Positions 1 to 9,029 of a stretch of DNA of 64,000 nt are shown piece after piece; the first letter of the stretch is position 1; the number at the start of each line of letters is the position of its first letter. The notes under the pieces were generated by a model. The model saw nothing but the letters and a program-made list of their open reading frames with translations, had not been told where the DNA came from and did no database searches. Source of the stretch: Oryzomicrobium terrae (GTDB taxonomy: Bacteria; Pseudomonadota; Gammaproteobacteria; Burkholderiales; Rhodocyclaceae). The DNA lies in contig NZ_CP022579.1 of NCBI RefSeq assembly GCF_008274805.1, positions 2,170,001 through 2,234,000 on the forward strand, given 5' to 3'. The translations under genes and the position numbers were made by a program.

Positions 1-796
1 AGCCGAGCAGGCAGGCCGCCAGCTGGGCAGCGGCGACCCGGTCCCCCAGGGAGAACCAGGCCCGGTAGATGCCGGTGGTGAAGGTCTGCACGGCGAAGTA
101 GGCCACCGTGCCATAGTCGGCCAGGGTTTCCATCAGGGCCAGGGCCACGCCGGCGGCCACCGCCGGGCGAGCCAGGGGCAGGGAAATGCGGAAAAAGCTG
201 GCCCAGGGCGACAGGCCGAGCATCCGCCCGGCTTCGAGCAACCCACCGCTGCGTTCCAGGAAGGCGGTGCGGGCGAGCAGATACACATAGACGTAAAGCA
301 CCGAGACGAACATGGCGATGGCCCCTCCGAGACTGCGCACCTCGGGGAACCAGTAGTCGCCGCGTTGCCAGGCGAAGGTCTCGCGCAGGGCCGTCTGCAA
401 GGGGCCGACGAATTGCAGGAAGTCGGTATAGACGTAGGCCAGCACATAGGCCGGCATGGCCAGGGGCAGCACCAGGGCCCATTCGAAGAAGCGCCGCCCG
501 GGGAACTCGTGCATGGTGGTCAGCCAGGCCGCCCCCACCCCCACCGCGGCCGTCCCCGCCCCCACCCCCAGGCACAGCCAGACGGTGTTGAGCAGGTATT
601 CAGGCAGCACGGTGCCGGCCAGGTGGCTCCAGGTATCGCTGGTGCCGCCCTGGGCCAGGTTGGCCAGAACGCTGGCGACAGGCAGGCCGACCAGGGCGGC
701 GACCGCCAGGGCGAGGAGCAACAGGGGACTGACGCGGAAGGAGGAAATCACGGGAATCGCCGGAGGGGCGCTGAGCGGCGCGGGTTTTTCGGCCAT
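1..796 (-). CDS. Fe(III) ABC transporter permease, partial (FbpB-like)
   Basis: Inner-membrane permease of a ferric-iron ABC importer. It reads leftward from an ATG at 794-796 and is still open at the window edge, giving 265 N-terminal residues of a family usually near 520-560. The N-terminus is a short cytoplasmic stretch (MAEKPAPLSAPP), then hydrophobic segments. The segment ALMETLADYGTVAYFAVQTF, characteristic of FbpB/SfuB-type permeases, is read at about 60-120 on the minus strand, in the region of the inner-membrane coupling loop. The ATPase gene at 843 is divergent, 46 bases away, so the usual fbpABC order is split. A binding protein probably lies beyond the left edge (inference). Confidence 0.85.
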   Translation of the reverse strand, partial: MAEKPAPLSAPPAIPVISSFRVSPLLLLALAVAALVGLPVASVLANLAQGGTSDTWSHLAGTVLPEYLLNTVWLCLGVGAGTAAVGVGAAWLTTMHEFPGRRFFEWALVLPLAMPAYVLAYVYTDFLQFVGPLQTALRETFAWQRGDYWFPEVRSLGGAIAMFVSVLYVYVYLLARTAFLERSGGLLEAGRMLGLSPWASFFRISLPLARPAVAAGVALALMETLADYGTVAYFAVQTFTTGIYRAWFSLGDRVAAAQLAACLLG

Positions 797-802
797 TATA
801 AT
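797..802 (+). promoter_or_regulatory. Candidate -10 box TATAAT for the ATPase gene
   Basis: A consensus TATAAT sits 40 bases upstream of the ATPase start at 843, in a region that is otherwise very GC-rich. It lies inside the 12-base palindrome CCATTATAATGG (793-804), which also contains the start codon of the divergent permease gene. No strong -35 box is visible 17 bases upstream, which fits an activated or repressed promoter. Confidence 0.5.
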
Positions 803-805
803 GGC

Positions 806-824
806 GATGATGAGAATGCTTCTC
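806..824 (+). promoter_or_regulatory. Candidate Fur box between divergent iron-transport genes
   Basis: GATGATGAGAATGCTTCTC matches 14 of 19 positions of the classical Fur consensus GATAATGATAATCATTATC. It lies just downstream of the TATAAT at 797-802, where the ATPase transcript should begin, so Fe-Fur would block it. It is also only 10 bases from the permease start. Iron repression is expected for this family; the site itself is inferred from the match. Confidence 0.55.
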
Positions 825-842
825 CCCTCGACCGCTCCCGCC

Positions 843-1985
843 ATGGCCCACCTCGAACTCCAGCACGTTGTCCAGCGCTACCCCACGCCCACCGGATTTC
901 ACACCGTGGTCGACGGCATCAGCCTGACGGTGCCCCCCGGCACCATCGCCTGTCTGCTTGGGCCGTCGGGCTGCGGCAAGACCACCCTGCTGCGCTGCAT
1001 CGCCGGGTTCGAGGAAATTGCCGAGGGTGAAATCCGCCTGGCCGGCGAGGTGGTCTCCCGCCCCGGCTTCCACCTTCCCCCGGAGCAGCGCCGCATCGGC
1101 ATGGTGTTCCAGGATTACGCCCTGTTCCCGCACCTGACCGTGGCCGCCAACGTGGCCTTCGGCCTGGGCGACCTGCCGCGCGCCGAACGCATGCCGCGGG
1201 TCGAGGAAATGCTCCGGTTGGTGGGCCTCACCGGCCAGGGCGAAAAATTCCCCCATGAGCTCTCCGGCGGCCAGCAGCAGCGCGTCGCCCTGGCCCGGGC
1301 CCTGGCCCCCCGGCCGCGCCTGGTACTGCTCGACGAACCCTTCTCCAACCTGGACACCGAGTTGCGCGAGCGCCTCTCCCTGGAAGTGCGCGACATTCTC
1401 AAGCAGAGTGGCACCACCGCCATCCTGGTGACCCACGACCAGCACGAGGCCTTCGCCATGGCCGACGAGGTGGGGGTGATGCACGGCGGCCGGGTGCAGC
1501 AGTGGGACACGCCCTACAACCTCTACCACCGGCCGGCCAACCGCTTCGTCGCCGATTTCGTCGGCCAGGGTGCCTTTCTCCCCGGCCTGGTGGTCAGCCC
1601 CACCGAGGTGACGGTGGAACTGGGCCGGCTCGAATCGTCCCTGCCCCTGGAATGCAGCGCCCTGTGCCAGACCTGCGACAGCTGCCCTCTGGCCCGGGAA
1701 GGCTGCCATGTGGACGTGCTGCTGCGCCCCGACGACGTGGTGCACGACGACCTGAGCCCGGTTACCGCAGCCGTGGAACACAAGGCCTTCCGCGGCGCCC
1801 AGATCCTGTACACCCTGCGCCTGGACAGCGGTGCCCAGGTGCAGGCCCTGGTGCCCTCGCACCACAACCACGCCCTGGGTGAAAAGATCGGCATTCGCCT
1901 CGACGTGGACCATGTGGTGGCTTTCAAGACCCCGGCCGCGACAAGCACCGCCCCTCGTCAACCGGCCAGCGCCAGCGCGGCATGA
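843..1985 (+). CDS. Fe(III) ABC transporter ATP-binding protein (FbpC-like)
   Basis: ATPase subunit (380 aa) that powers ferric-iron import through the divergent permease. Walker A GPSGCGKTT is at residues 40-48, followed by LSGGQQQR signature, LVLLDEP Walker B and a VTHDQ switch. The C-terminal part is the regulatory domain of the PotA/FbpC group. That domain carries an unusual cysteine cluster, C271-x3-C275-x2-C278-x2-C281-x6-C288, which could bind a metal or Fe-S cluster (inference). I chose ATG 843 because upstream in-frame ATGs from 801 would overlap the Fur-like box. The stop overlaps the aat start by 4 bases, so the iron promoter may also transcribe aat-bpt. Confidence 0.9.
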   Translation: MAHLELQHVVQRYPTPTGFHTVVDGISLTVPPGTIACLLGPSGCGKTTLLRCIAGFEEIAEGEIRLAGEVVSRPGFHLPPEQRRIGMVFQDYALFPHLTVAANVAFGLGDLPRAERMPRVEEMLRLVGLTGQGEKFPHELSGGQQQRVALARALAPRPRLVLLDEPFSNLDTELRERLSLEVRDILKQSGTTAILVTHDQHEAFAMADEVGVMHGGRVQQWDTPYNLYHRPANRFVADFVGQGAFLPGLVVSPTEVTVELGRLESSLPLECSALCQTCDSCPLAREGCHVDVLLRPDDVVHDDLSPVTAAVEHKAFRGAQILYTLRLDSGAQVQALVPSHHNHALGEKIGIRLDVDHVVAFKTPAATSTAPRQPASASAA

Positions 1986-2719
1986 TCACCTGGCTGGCGC
2001 CGGGCGCCACCCCCTGCTTCCCCCCCACCGGGCTGGCCCTGGACGAACCCAACGGCCTGCTCGCCGCTGGCGGCGAGTTGAACGCGGCCTGGCTGTTGGC
2101 CGCCTACCGGCGCGGCATCTTCCCCTGGTACAGCGACGACCAGCCGATCCTGTGGTGGACCCCGGACCCGCGCATGGTGCTGTTCCCCGGCGAATTCCGC
2201 CTCTCCCGTTCCCTGGCCAAGCGGCTGCGCCAGGGGCGCCTCGACAGCGGCCCCTACACCGTGCGCCTGGATACAGCCTTCCCCCAGGTCGTGGCGGCCT
2301 GCGCCCAAACCCCGCGCCCCGGGCAGCACGGCACCTGGATCGTGCCCGCCATCCACCGCGCCTACGGCGAACTGCATGAACTGGGCTACGCCCATTCGGT
2401 CGAAGTCTGGGTGGAGGAGCGGTTGGTGGGTGGCCTGTACGGCGTCGCCATCGGACGGATGTTCTATGGCGAGTCGATGTTTTCCCTGGAAAGCGACGCT
2501 TCCAAGGTGGCCTTGGCCCACCTCGTCCGCTTCCTCCACGCTCATGATTTCGAACTGATCGATTGCCAGATGCGCACGCCCCACTTGGCCTCTCTGGGGG
2601 CGCGGGAAATTCCCCGACGGGAATTCGAGGCGCATCTGGCCGAACTGACCGCGCCCTCCGTGGCGTACGATGGAGCCCGATGGCCCGCTGACGGGGCCCG
2701 CATTCCTCTGCAAGGTTAA
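1982..2719 (+). CDS. aat: Leucyl/phenylalanyl-tRNA--protein transferase
   Basis: Transfers Leu or Phe from charged tRNA to proteins with N-terminal Arg or Lys, marking them for ClpS/ClpAP degradation (cytoplasmic N-end rule). 245 aa, normal length. Family hallmarks are [23 protein letters not shown] near the N-terminus, [16 protein letters not shown], the [18 protein letters not shown] core and DCQM near the end. The start overlaps the preceding ATPase stop (ATGA), and the next gene, encoding the companion transferase Bpt, follows after 2 bases. Confidence 0.97.
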   Translation: MITWLAPGATPCFPPTGLALDEPNGLLAAGGELNAAWLLAAYRRGIFPWYSDDQPILWWTPDPRMVLFPGEFRLSRSLAKRLRQGRLDSGPYTVRLDTAFPQVVAACAQTPRPGQHGTWIVPAIHRAYGELHELGYAHSVEVWVEERLVGGLYGVAIGRMFYGESMFSLESDASKVALAHLVRFLHAHDFELIDCQMRTPHLASLGAREIPRREFEAHLAELTAPSVAYDGARWPADGARIPLQG

Positions 2720-2721
2720 CC

Positions 2722-3480
2722 ATGGCGCTGCTCGACGACTCCGAACTGCCCTTTTCGCTGCTGCAGTTTTACGCCACCTCGCCCTACCCCTGCAGCTATC
2801 TGGCAGACCGGACCGCCCGTTCCCAGGTGGCCACCCCCACCCACCTGATCACCACCGAGGTCTACAGCGCCCTGGTGCGGCGGGGCTTTCGCCGCAGCGG
2901 CGTGTTCACCTACCGCCCCTGGTGCGACCACTGCCGGGCCTGCGTGCCGGTGCGCCTGCCGGTGGCCCGCTACACCCCGGACCGCTCCCAGCGCCGTGCC
3001 CTGCGCCGCAACGCCCATCTGACCGTACGCGAACTGCCCCTGGGGTTCTACGACGCCCACTACGACCTCTACAACCGCTACCAGGCAGCGCGCCACCCGG
3101 GGGGTGGCATGGACCAGGACAGCCAGGAACAGTACGCCCACTTCCTGCTGCAAAGCCGGGTGGACACCCGGTTGGTGGAATTCTCCGACGCCGGCCGGGT
3201 ACTCATGGTCAGCGTCATCGACGTGCTCAGCGACGGCCTCTCCTCGGTCTACACCTTCTTCGAACCGGACCTGCCCCAGGCCAGCCTGGGCACCTACAAC
3301 ATCGCCTGGCAAGCGGCCCAGTGCCAAGCCAACCACCTGCCCTACCTGTACCTGGGCTACTGGATCCGGGAAAGCCCGAAGATGGCCTACAAATCCCGCT
3401 TTCGCCCCATGGAAGGGCTGATCGACGGCGAATGGCGCGAACTCGGCCCCGCCGACCTCGGCCTTGACGAGCCGGACTGA
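2722..3480 (+). CDS. bpt: Aspartate/glutamate leucyltransferase (Bpt/ATE family)
   Basis: Adds Leu to N-terminal Asp or Glu, creating an N-degron for ClpS/ClpAP. 252 aa. The N-terminus has the ATE-type zinc/cysteine region (YPCSYL, then [15 protein letters not shown]). The C-terminal GNAT-like half has LGTYNIAWQ and LYLGYWI, typical of the family. It follows aat by 2 bases, so both aminoacyl-transferase branches of the bacterial N-end rule are made from one transcript. Assignment to Bpt rather than eukaryote-like arginyltransferase follows the usual proteobacterial type. Confidence 0.93.
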   Translation: MALLDDSELPFSLLQFYATSPYPCSYLADRTARSQVATPTHLITTEVYSALVRRGFRRSGVFTYRPWCDHCRACVPVRLPVARYTPDRSQRRALRRNAHLTVRELPLGFYDAHYDLYNRYQAARHPGGGMDQDSQEQYAHFLLQSRVDTRLVEFSDAGRVLMVSVIDVLSDGLSSVYTFFEPDLPQASLGTYNIAWQAAQCQANHLPYLYLGYWIRESPKMAYKSRFRPMEGLIDGEWRELGPADLGLDEPD

Positions 3481-3510
3481 CCCCCACCGCCTGCGCAGCC
3501 GCCCCTGGCC

Positions 3511-3571
3511 AAACCCCGCGCCAGTAGCCAATCTCCACGGGGTATCCGCCAAGAACAAGCAATGGCGCGCC
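3511..3571. repeat. Dispersed palindromic repeat, copy A
   Basis: Intergenic between bpt and pyrD. CGCGCCAGT (3517-3525) is answered by ATGGCGCG (3562-3569) in inverted orientation. The stretch 3508-3526 is identical, over 19 bases, to stretches in copies at 27.4 and 46.15 kb. No coding potential is apparent. Confidence 0.65.
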
Positions 3572-3660
3572 TCGGCGAGCACCTATCGCCGAACACCGCG
3601 CCCCGCCTAGACCTTCAGGCGACGGTCGGCCAGCTTCCGGGGCTAGGGTAAAATGGCGGG

Positions 3661-4704
3661 ATGCTCTATACCCTACTGCGCTCCGCACTCTTCTCCCTCG
3701 ACCCCGAAACCGCCCACCACCTGGGCCTGTCGGGGATGAACTTCGCCGCCGCCGCGGGCCTCTCCCGCCTCGTTGCCCCCCGCGTCCCCGCCCATCCGGT
3801 CGAAGTGATGGGCCTGACCTTCCCCAACCCGGTCGGCCTGGCCGCCGGCCTGGACAAGAACGGCGAATACATCGACGGCCTGGCCGCCATGGGCTTCGGC
3901 GCCATCGAGATCGGCACCGTCACCCCCCGCGCCCAGCCCGGCAATCCCAAGCCCCGCCTGTTCCGCCTGCCCCAAGCCCAGGCCATCATCAACCGCATGG
4001 GCTTCAACAACCACGGCGTGGACGGCCTGCTCGCCAACGTCGCCCGCTCCCGCTTCGCCCAGAGCGGCGGGGTGCTCGGCATCAACATCGGCAAGAACTT
4101 CGACACCCCGATCGAGAAGGCCGCCGACGATTACCTGACCTGCCTGAACAAGGTCTATGCCGTGGCCAGCTACGTCACGGTCAACATCTCCAGCCCCAAC
4201 ACCAAGAACCTGCGCGAACTGCAACGTGACGAAGCCCTGGACGACTTGCTCGGCCAGCTCAAGGCGGCCCAGACCCGGCTCGCCGAGCAGCACGGCCGCT
4301 ACGTGCCCCTGGCGCTGAAGATCGCCCCGGACCTGGACGACGCCCAGATCGTGGCCATTGCCGATGCCCTCAAGCGCCATCGCATCGACGGGGTGATCGC
4401 CACCAACACCACCATCGGCCGGGAAGGCGTCGAGGGCCTGCCCCACTCCGAAGAGGCCGGCGGCCTGTCCGGCGCGCCGGTGCGGCTCAAGTCCGACGCC
4501 GTAGTACGCGCCCTGGCGACGGCCCTGGCCGGCGAAGTGCCGATCATCGGCGTCGGCGGCATTCTCAACGGCCTGGACGCCCGCAAGAAGGTGGAAGCCG
4601 GCGCGCAAATGGTGCAGCTGTACACCGGCTTCATCTACCGTGGCCCGGACCTGATCCGGGAAGCGGTCAACGAACTGTCCCGGGTGTTGCCAGCCAAATC
4701 CTGA
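3661..4704 (+). CDS. pyrD: Dihydroorotate dehydrogenase (quinone), class 2
   Basis: Membrane-associated FMN enzyme oxidising dihydroorotate to orotate with quinone as acceptor, the fourth step of pyrimidine synthesis. 347 aa. The N-terminal amphipathic region ([19 protein letters not shown]) marks class 2. Conserved motifs are [30 protein letters not shown] with the catalytic Ser, ATNTTIGR and GVGGI near the FMN phosphate site. It stands alone, with its own 180-base upstream gap and a strong hairpin after it. Confidence 0.98.
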   Translation: MLYTLLRSALFSLDPETAHHLGLSGMNFAAAAGLSRLVAPRVPAHPVEVMGLTFPNPVGLAAGLDKNGEYIDGLAAMGFGAIEIGTVTPRAQPGNPKPRLFRLPQAQAIINRMGFNNHGVDGLLANVARSRFAQSGGVLGINIGKNFDTPIEKAADDYLTCLNKVYAVASYVTVNISSPNTKNLRELQRDEALDDLLGQLKAAQTRLAEQHGRYVPLALKIAPDLDDAQIVAIADALKRHRIDGVIATNTTIGREGVEGLPHSEEAGGLSGAPVRLKSDAVVRALATALAGEVPIIGVGGILNGLDARKKVEAGAQMVQLYTGFIYRGPDLIREAVNELSRVLPAKS

Positions 4705-4710
4705 CCTGAA

Positions 4711-4748
4711 TGTCTACCCGGGGCGCCCCCTAACGCCCCGGGTAGACA
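4711..4748. terminator. Perfect 15-bp hairpin after pyrD
   Basis: TGTCTACCCGGGGCG (4711-4725) pairs perfectly with 4734-4748 around an 8-base loop, starting 6 bases after the pyrD stop. There is no T-run, so termination may be weak or protein-assisted, but it separates pyrD from the rsx operon. Confidence 0.6.
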
Positions 4749-4858
4749 CCCCGCCGTGCCACCGGCATGGTTGAAGGCCGCCGCGGGGAAGCCGATAATT
4801 CGCGCCAGCCCATCCAGCCTCGCAGCCAAGGTAACCAACGCAGCAACGTCCTCCTGAT

Positions 4859-5443
4859 ATGAGCCATTACCTCTTCGTGGTCATCGGCGCGGTGCTGGTC
4901 AACAACGTCGTGCTGGTGAAGATCCTCGGCCTGTGCCCGTTCATGGGGGTTTCCAAGAAGCTGGAGACCGCCTTCGGCATGGGCGCCGCCACCACCTTCG
5001 TGCTGACCATGGCGACCGGCGCGTCGTACATCATCGACCACTTCCTGCTGCTGCCCTTCGGCCTGGAATACCTGCGCACCCTGTCGTTCATCGTCACCAT
5101 CGCCGCCATCGTCCAGCTCACCGAGATGGTCATCCAGAAGTCCTCCCCGGTGCTGCACCAGACCCTGGGCATCTACCTGCCCCTGATCACCACCAACTGC
5201 GCGGTGCTCGGCGTGCCCCTGCTCAACATCGCCAACCGCCACAACTTCGTCGAGTCCCTGCTTTTTGGCGCTGGTTCGGCGGTGGGCTTCTCCCTGGTAC
5301 TGATCCTGTTCGCCGGTATCCGCGAGCGGATCGACGGCGCCGACGTGCCCACCCACTTCAAGGGCACCGCCATCGCCATGGTCACCGCCGGGCTGATGAG
5401 TCTGGCCTTCATGGGTTTCTCCGGTCTGGACAAGTACCAGTAA
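4859..5443 (+). CDS. rsxA: Rsx/Rnf electron transport complex subunit A
   Basis: Integral membrane subunit (194 aa, six helices expected) of the Rnf/Rsx ferredoxin:NAD+ or SoxR-reducing complex. Diagnostic segments are [18 protein letters not shown] and [17 protein letters not shown]; the Cys residues are the membrane Fe-S ligands shared with RsxE. First gene of the operon order A-B-C-D-G-E-nth, the same order as in E. coli. The stop shares one base with the rsxB start. Confidence 0.96.
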   Translation: MSHYLFVVIGAVLVNNVVLVKILGLCPFMGVSKKLETAFGMGAATTFVLTMATGASYIIDHFLLLPFGLEYLRTLSFIVTIAAIVQLTEMVIQKSSPVLHQTLGIYLPLITTNCAVLGVPLLNIANRHNFVESLLFGAGSAVGFSLVLILFAGIRERIDGADVPTHFKGTAIAMVTAGLMSLAFMGFSGLDKYQ

Positions 5444-6033
5444 TGCTCGCCGCCATCGCCGTCATGGCCCTGGGCGCCCTAGTCCTGGGCGCCGCCCTGG
5501 GGTACGCCTCGATCAAGTTCAAGGTCGAGGGCGATCCCCTGGTGGACAAGATCGACTCCTGCCTGCCCCAGACCCAGTGCGGCCAGTGCGGTTTCGCCGG
5601 CTGCCGCCCCTACGCCGAAGCCATCGCCAAGGGCGAGGCCGACATCAACCAGTGCCCCCCCGGCGGCGAAGAAGGCATCCGCCGCCTGGCCGACCTGCTC
5701 GGCCGCGAGTTCAAGCCCCTGTCCGCCGAACACGGTGTGGAAAAACCCAAGGCCGTGGCCCTGATCGACGAGCAGACCTGCATCGGTTGCACCCTGTGCA
5801 TCCAGGCCTGCCCGGTGGATGCCATCGTCGGTGCCGCCAAGCAGATGCACACCGTGGTGGACGCCCTGTGCACCGGCTGCGAGCTATGCCTGCCACCCTG
5901 CCCGGTGGAGTGCATCACCATGGAACCCATCGCCGAGGACATTGCCACCTGGAAGTGGAAGTACCCGGTGGTGGCGATCACTCCGGCCTCGGCCACGACG
6001 CCGCCCCCTTCCTCCCCCGCGCAGGCCGCCTGA
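5443..6033 (+). CDS. rsxB: Rsx/Rnf complex subunit B, ferredoxin-type
   Basis: Electron-carrying subunit (196 aa). An N-terminal membrane anchor ([20 protein letters not shown]) is followed by a four-Cys Fe-S domain ([15 protein letters not shown]...C) and two 4Fe-4S ferredoxin motifs ([14 protein letters not shown] and [14 protein letters not shown]). The ATG at 5443 overlaps the rsxA stop by one base; longer upstream in-frame readings are out-of-frame shadows of rsxA. It passes electrons between a soluble donor and RsxC/G. Confidence 0.96.
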   Translation: MLAAIAVMALGALVLGAALGYASIKFKVEGDPLVDKIDSCLPQTQCGQCGFAGCRPYAEAIAKGEADINQCPPGGEEGIRRLADLLGREFKPLSAEHGVEKPKAVALIDEQTCIGCTLCIQACPVDAIVGAAKQMHTVVDALCTGCELCLPPCPVECITMEPIAEDIATWKWKYPVVAITPASATTPPPSSPAQAA

Positions 6034-7988
6034 TGGGCATCTTCTCCTTCAAAGGCGGCGTCAAACCCGCCAGCCACAAGGCCGAATCCACCGTCCTGCC
6101 CATCGCCGAAGCGCCCCTGGTGGCGCGCTACGTGGTGCCTCTGCACCAGAGCATCGGCGGCACACCCCGGCCCTGCGTCGCCGTGGGCGATGCGGTGCTG
6201 CGTGGCCAGCGTATCGGCGAGGCCGACGGCTGGATCTCGGCGGCGGTGCACGCCCCCACCTCGGGCACCGTGGTGGCCATCGAGGACGCCCCCATGCCCC
6301 ACCCCTCGGGCCTGCCCGCCCCGGCGGTGGTGATCGAGGCCGACGGGCGGGACGCCTGTATCGAGCACCGGCCGGTGGACCCGGCGGCCCTGGGCCCGGA
6401 CGGGGTGCGCGCCTATTTGCAGCAGAGCGGCGTGGTCGGCCTGGGTGGGGCCGTGTTCCCCTCCCACGCCAAGCTCAGCGTCGGTAAGGCCGGCGCCCTG
6501 GACGAACTGGTGATCAACGGCGCCGAGTGCGAGCCCTACATCACCTGCGACGATCTGCTGATGCGCGAGCGGGCCGAGGGTATCGTCGCCGGCATCACCC
6601 TGTTCCGCGACCTGCTCAAGCCGAAGCGGGTGTTGATCGGCATCGAGGACAACAAGCCCGAGGCCATCGCCGCCATGCGGGCCGCGGTGGCCAAGGCCGG
6701 CGAAGATTTCGCCGTGGTGGCGGTACCCACCCGCTACCCCACCGGCGGTGCCAAAGAGCTGATCCGGGTGCTCACCGGCAAGGAAGTGCCCGCCGCCCAG
6801 CGCTCCACCGACCAGGGCGTGCAGTGCTTCAACGTCGCCACCGCCTACACCGCCTGGCGTGCCGTGGCCTTCGGCGAGCCGGTCACCTCCCGGCTGGTCA
6901 CCGTCACCGGCAACGTGGCCACCGCCCGCAACTGGGAGGTGCGCATCGGCACCCCCATCGCCGAGGTGATGGCCCTGGCCGCCCCCAAGGCGGATACCGA
7001 CGGCGTGGTCATGGGTGGCCCGATGATGGGGGTGATGCTGCCGGACACCGCCGCCCCGGTCATCAAGGCCACCAACTGCCTGATCGCCCACTCGCCGGCC
7101 CTGTTCCCGCCCAAGCCGGCGGAAATGCCCTGCATCCGCTGCGGCGAGTGCGCCCGGGCCTGCCCCCACCAGCTGCAGCCCTTCGAACTGTACTGGTGGA
7201 GCCGCGCCAAGAACTTCGGCAAGGCCCAGGAATACGAGTTGTTCGACTGCATCGAGTGCGGTTGCTGCAACTTCGTCTGTCCTTCCCGCATTCCCCTGGT
7301 GTCCTACTTCCGCTTCGCCAAGAGCGAGATCTGGGCCCGGGAAAAGGAAAAGAACGCCGCCGAGGCGGCCAAGGCCCGCTTCGAGTTCAAGCAGTTGCGC
7401 GACGAGCGGGAGAAAGCCGAGAAGGCCGAGAAACTGGCCAAGGCCGCCGCCCGCCAGGCGGAAAAGGCGGCCGCGGAAAAAGCCGCTGGCACAACCACAG
7501 CGTCTGGACCGGCCACACCCCCAGCCAGCGGGGTGGCAGCGCCTGCCCCGGCTGCCAGCGATCCTGATGCCGCCAAGAAGGCCGCCATCGCCGCCGCGTT
7601 GGAACGGGCCCGGGCCCAGCGTGCCAACGTGGCACCGCGCAACACCGATGATCTGAGCCCGGCCCGGCAGGCTGAAATCGCCGCCATTGATGCCCGCCGC
7701 GAGGCCATCCAGACCACGCCGCCCCCTGTCGCCGGGGGCAATGGCGGCGACGCGCCCGTGGATGCCGAAGCGGCCAAGAAGGCGGCCATCGCCGCCGCCA
7801 TGGCCCGGGCCCGGGCCCAGCGCGCTGCCGTCCAGCCGCGCAATACCGACAATCTGACCCCGGCCCAGCAGGCCGCGGTTGCCGCCATCGACCAGCGGCG
7901 CGAGAGTGCTGGCCTCGCCGGCCCCACGGTGGCCGCCGAAGTGTCGCCCCCGGCCGCCCCCGGCGCCGAACCGCCTACCTCATCATGA
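6033..7988 (+). CDS. rsxC: Rsx/Rnf complex subunit C with repetitive Ala-rich tail
   Basis: Peripheral NADH/FMN-type subunit (651 aa). The first roughly 430 residues are the conserved core: glycine-rich nucleotide region (GLGGAVFPSHAKLS), GAECEPYIT, and two 4Fe-4S motifs (CIRCGECARACPHQL and CIECGCCNFVCPSRI). A charged Ala/Lys/Glu coiled-coil-like tail follows, holding two copies of a repeat with the theme AAKKAAIAAA..RARAQRA..PRNTD.L.PA, spaced 201 bases (7569 and 7770). Such tails vary in length between species. The start overlaps rsxB by one base (TGATG) and the stop overlaps rsxD. Confidence 0.95.
   Translation: MGIFSFKGGVKPASHKAESTVLPIAEAPLVARYVVPLHQSIGGTPRPCVAVGDAVLRGQRIGEADGWISAAVHAPTSGTVVAIEDAPMPHPSGLPAPAVVIEADGRDACIEHRPVDPAALGPDGVRAYLQQSGVVGLGGAVFPSHAKLSVGKAGALDELVINGAECEPYITCDDLLMRERAEGIVAGITLFRDLLKPKRVLIGIEDNKPEAIAAMRAAVAKAGEDFAVVAVPTRYPTGGAKELIRVLTGKEVPAAQRSTDQGVQCFNVATAYTAWRAVAFGEPVTSRLVTVTGNVATARNWEVRIGTPIAEVMALAAPKADTDGVVMGGPMMGVMLPDTAAPVIKATNCLIAHSPALFPPKPAEMPCIRCGECARACPHQLQPFELYWWSRAKNFGKAQEYELFDCIECGCCNFVCPSRIPLVSYFRFAKSEIWAREKEKNAAEAAKARFEFKQLRDEREKAEKAEKLAKAAARQAEKAAAEKAAGTTTASGPATPPASGVAAPAPAASDPDAAKKAAIAAALERARAQRANVAPRNTDDLSPARQAEIAAIDARREAIQTTPPPVAGGNGGDAPVDAEAAKKAAIAAAMARARAQRAAVQPRNTDNLTPAQQAAVAAIDQRRESAGLAGPTVAAEVSPPAAPGAEPPTSS
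7569..7905 (+). repeat. Two in-frame tandem repeats in the RsxC tail
   Basis: Two coding repeats of about 46 conserved residues with a 67-residue period, beginning with AAKKAAIAAA at 7569 and 7770. They differ at many positions in both DNA and protein, so the duplication is old rather than recent slippage. Confidence 0.8.
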
Positions 7989-9028
7989 TCGACCAACCCG
8001 CGCCCTACCTGCTCAAGCCGGCCAGCGTCACCCAGGTGATGGCCCAGGTGCTACTCGCCCTGCTGCCCGGCATCGCCGCCTACGTCTGGTGGTTCGGCCC
8101 GGCCATCCTGGTCCAGCTGGCCATCGCCAGTGCCACGGCACTGGCCGCCGAGGCCCTGATCCTGGCCCTGCGCGGCAAGCCCCTGGGGCCGTTCCTGAGC
8201 GATCTTTCGGCCCTGGTCACCGCCTGGCTGCTGGCGCTCACCCTGCCGCCCACCCTGCCCTGGTGGCTGACGGTGGTGGCCGTGCTGTTCGCCATCGTGG
8301 TGGCCAAGCACCTCTACGGCGGCCTCGGTCAGAACCCCTTCAATCCGGCCATGGTCGGCTTTGCCGTGGTGATCGTCTCCTACCCGGCCCTGGTCTCCCA
8401 GTGGCCCGGCATTGCCGGCCCGGACACCTTCGCCAGCCAACTTGACGCCATTCTCGGCCAGCGCGCCGGCCTGGATGCCCTCACCGGCGCCACTCCCCTC
8501 GACCACCTGAAGACCGCCCTGAAGCTGGCCGAGGGCAGCGGCAGCGTGGCCATGGTGCTGGGCGATGCCACGGTCTACGGCCACGTCGCCGGCAAGGGTT
8601 GGGAATGGGTCGGCCTGGGCTACCTGGCCGGCGGCCTGTTCCTGATCGCCCGGCGGATCATGACCTGGCACGTCCCGGCGGCCTACCTGGGCGCCATGGC
8701 GCTGCTCGCCGGCGGGCTGTGGCTGTTCGACAGCCAGAACTTTGCCTCGCCCCTCTTCCATCTGCTCTCCGGCGGCACCCTGCTCGGCGCCTTCTTCATC
8801 GCCACCGACCCGGTCTCCGGCAGCACCACGCCCCGGGGCAAGCTGATCTTCGCCGCCGGCGCCGCCAGTCTGGCCTACGTGATCCGCGTGTTCGGCGGCT
8901 ACCCGGACGGGGTGGCCTTCGGCGTGCTGCTGATGAACCTGTGCGTGCCGCTGATCGACATGTACACCCAGCCCCCCATCTTCGGCGCCAAGGCCATGGC
9001 CGCCGCCGGACGCAAGGGAGAACGCTGA
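7985..9028 (+). CDS. rsxD: Rsx/Rnf complex subunit D
   Basis: Integral membrane subunit (347 aa) of the NqrB/RnfD family. It should carry a covalent FMN on the Thr in DPVSGSTTPRGK near the C-terminus. The conserved QNPFNPAMVGFA motif is present. Multiple hydrophobic helices start from residue 20. It overlaps the rsxC stop by 4 bases, and rsxG follows after one base. Confidence 0.95.
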   Translation: MIDQPAPYLLKPASVTQVMAQVLLALLPGIAAYVWWFGPAILVQLAIASATALAAEALILALRGKPLGPFLSDLSALVTAWLLALTLPPTLPWWLTVVAVLFAIVVAKHLYGGLGQNPFNPAMVGFAVVIVSYPALVSQWPGIAGPDTFASQLDAILGQRAGLDALTGATPLDHLKTALKLAEGSGSVAMVLGDATVYGHVAGKGWEWVGLGYLAGGLFLIARRIMTWHVPAAYLGAMALLAGGLWLFDSQNFASPLFHLLSGGTLLGAFFIATDPVSGSTTPRGKLIFAAGAASLAYVIRVFGGYPDGVAFGVLLMNLCVPLIDMYTQPPIFGAKAMAAAGRKGER

Positions 9029-9029
9029 C

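Noticed and set aside
600-1961. Long minus-strand ORF opposite the iron ATPase gene (453 codons)
   Set aside because: Reads as Gly/Gln/His/Arg-rich antisense translation of a clear ATPase gene; the GC bias creates such open frames.
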